A DNA stretch of 7,468 bases, taken from the NCBI GenBank assembly GCA_903916205.1, contig CAIWVX010000484.1, forward strand, positions 1 to 7,468. The letters are read 5' to 3'. The translations under genes were made by a program, and so were the position numbers. Origin of the DNA: an uncultured beta proteobacterium (lineage in GTDB: Bacteria; Pseudomonadota; Gammaproteobacteria; Burkholderiales; Rhodocyclaceae). Positions within the stretch are counted from its first letter, which is position 1, and the number at the start of each line of letters is the position of its first letter. The notes under the pieces are model-generated. The model made no database searches, was not told the DNA's origin, and saw only the letters and a list, made by a program, of their open reading frames with translations. Below, piece after piece: positions 6,630 through 7,468 of this stretch.

Positions 6630-7181
6630 CTAAACCACGGAGGGGATGGTTAGCTCTTCTTCGTGGACAGTAAAAACATTGTTTCGGCGATCCGTAAAAT
6701 AAGCTTTGATACATTGCGTCACGCTGCGAAAGGCGATCTGATTCCACGGGATATCGGCTTCGGAAAATAATGCGGTTTCAAGGCTTTCGACGCCGGGAGC
6801 AAAATGAGTATCAAGCAAACGGGCGCGATAGAAAAGATGAACTTGGTCAATGTGAGGAATGTTGATCAGCGAAAATAGACCATCGATTTCAACGCGGGCA
6901 CAGGCTTCTTCAAGCGTTTCGCGGAGCGCGGCCTGTACCGTCGATTCGCCGTTTTCCATAAAGCCGCCGGGAAGCGTCCACTTTCCCAGCCGAGGCTCAA
7001 TGGCCCGACGGCAGAGCAGAATGTCGCCTTTCCATTCAGCAATGCAGCACACCACAAGCTTGGGGTTCTGATAGTGAATTGTCCCGCAAATCAAACAGAC
7101 ATGGCGTGGCAAGTTGTCATCGGGAGGAATCATCAATTCGACCACGCCCCCACATTCGCTACAAAATTTCATTTTGAGCAT
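6630..7181 (-). CDS. Nudix hydrolase with N-terminal zinc ribbon
   Basis: Soluble enzyme of 183 residues, expected to hydrolyse a nucleoside diphosphate linked to another group; ADP-ribose or NADH-type substrates are plausible. The zinc ribbon is C7-xx-C10 and C29-xx-C32. The phrase IHYQNPKLVVCC and the LLCRRAIEPRLGKWTLPGGF run follow, typical of this subfamily. The Nudix box at 73-95 reads G-x5-E79, x7, then R87-E-T-L-E-E92. All metal-binding glutamates are present, and the glycine that usually follows (EExG) is Cys94, which I recall as common in this ribbon-containing group. AGGA lies four bases before the ATG. A possible -10 box, TAAAAT, is on the minus strand at 7205-7200, giving a very short leader. 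It is divergent from motA. Confidence 0.95.
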   Translation of the reverse strand: MLKMKFCSECGGVVELMIPPDDNLPRHVCLICGTIHYQNPKLVVCCIAEWKGDILLCRRAIEPRLGKWTLPGGFMENGESTVQAALRETLEEACARVEIDGLFSLINIPHIDQVHLFYRARLLDTHFAPGVESLETALFSEADIPWNQIAFRSVTQCIKAYFTDRRNNVFTVHEEELTIPSVV

Positions 7182-7239
7182 CCCGTCCTATTCTTGGGCA
7201 TTTTATCGCGTTTTAGTTTCACGCCATGCTTCATCCCGC

Positions 7240-7245
7240 TACAAT
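7240..7245 (+). promoter_or_regulatory. Possible -10 box for motA
   Basis: TACAAT matches the sigma70 -10 consensus at five of six positions, 62 bases before the motA ATG. The -35 region at the expected spacing is poor. I did not find a flagellar sigma28 (TAAA-N15-GCCGATAA) or sigma54 (GG-N10-GC) element in the gap. Confidence 0.33.
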
Positions 7246-7259
7246 ATAAACAATAGATG

Positions 7260-7282
7260 CAGATCAATTTCAAACTGATCTG
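7260..7282 (+). promoter_or_regulatory. Near-perfect palindrome in the motA leader
   Basis: The outer arms CAGATCA (7260-7266) and TGATCTG (7276-7282) are perfectly complementary. The inner TTT (7268-7270) and AAA (7272-7274) also pair around a central C at 7271, leaving one mismatch (7267/7275). It lies between the -10 candidate and the ribosome binding site, so it could be a regulator's operator or an RNA hairpin. There is no T run after it, so it is not a terminator. Confidence 0.5.
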
Positions 7283-7296
7283 TTTGGGTGCTTGAC

Positions 7297-7305
7297 AAGG
7301 GGGGG
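7297..7305 (+). promoter_or_regulatory. motA: motA ribosome binding site with a run of seven G
   Basis: AAGGGGGGG ends two bases before the motA ATG, so the AAGG core is about seven bases upstream. The purine-rich match supports this start. A run of seven G is a possible slippage site that would change the spacing. Confidence 0.6.
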
Positions 7306-7307
7306 TA

Positions 7308-7468
7308 ATGTTTCTAATCGTTGGCTATATTATTATCCTAGCTTCTGCGCTAGGGACGTATGCTGTTCACGGTAGTCTGGCGGCCTTATGGGTACCACTT
7401 GAATACATCGCTATCGTTGGTTTGACCTGCGGCGGGTTTATTGCGGGAAACGACATCAAGGTTATCAA
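7308..7468 (+). CDS. motA: Flagellar motor stator protein MotA, N-terminal part
   Basis: The first 53 codons of a gene that continues beyond the window. MotA forms, with MotB, the proton-driven stator ring that turns the flagellum in the inner membrane. The start MFLIVGYIIILASALGTY is a first membrane segment. GSLAALW (23-29) and PLEYIAIVG then GGFIAGN (42-48) follow the order of the E. coli MotA N terminus (GSLGAL, ELVIIAG, GSFIVGN). The start is supported by the AAGG-containing tract just upstream. motB would be expected next, outside the window. The family is clear despite the short length; a PomA-like sodium-driven relative cannot be excluded from this part. Confidence 0.88.
   Translation, partial: MFLIVGYIIILASALGTYAVHGSLAALWVPLEYIAIVGLTCGGFIAGNDIKVI

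Noticed and set aside
1911..7181. A combined ADP-ribosylation system formed by the small orphan protein and the Nudix hydrolase
   Set aside because: The two genes are more than 4 kb apart with unrelated genes between them. The first assignment is itself unverified, and the Nudix subfamily is a common housekeeping type.
7292..7320. Perfect TTGACA just before motA as a -35 box
   Set aside because: It overlaps the ribosome binding site region, and no acceptable -10 hexamer follows at 16-18 bases. A promoter there would start inside the gene.

Overview
The window reads as ordinary proteobacterial chromosome with mixed gene orientations, short intergenic gaps and roughly half G+C. The best guess is a free-living, motile, Gram-negative beta- or gammaproteobacterium. 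Support for this comes from a TonB-type energy transducer (needs an outer membrane), the start of a MotA flagellar stator protein, and a LysR regulator of the CbbR type usually found in autotrophs. The finer taxonomy is a guess.

Layout from left to right. (1) At the left edge a minus-strand open frame, probably the 5' part of an unrecognised gene, runs out of the window. (2) Diverging from it on the plus strand are a DedA-family membrane protein (307-942) and a CbbR-like LysR regulator (979-1890), only 36 bases apart. (3) Three minus-strand genes follow, read from right to left: a cation diffusion facilitator (CDF) metal exporter (4731-5681), the ferrous iron transporter FeoB (2572-4635) and a small unrecognised protein (1911-2471). 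The gaps are about 95 bases each, and a GC-rich hairpin lies just after the CDF stop. (4) Divergent from the CDF gene is a TonB-family protein (5910-6617). (5) Convergent with it is a Nudix hydrolase with an N-terminal zinc ribbon (6630-7181). (6) Divergent from that, the right edge holds the first 53 codons of motA.

The common theme of the middle block is metal handling: FeoB imports Fe2+, the CDF protein exports divalent cations, and TonB powers uptake of chelated iron or other large ligands across the outer membrane. The sequence does not prove joint regulation, and I found no convincing Fur box.

The most unusual item is FeoB. Its pore keeps the conserved cysteine motifs, but two GTPase switch motifs (G2 and G3) are altered and no FeoA lies beside it. 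Other points worth a second look are a near-perfect palindrome between motA and its probable -10 box, the orphan small protein with a possible ADP-ribosyltransferase-like relationship, and several start-codon corrections. I see no mobile element, CRISPR array, tRNA or rRNA, and no clearly new multi-gene system.
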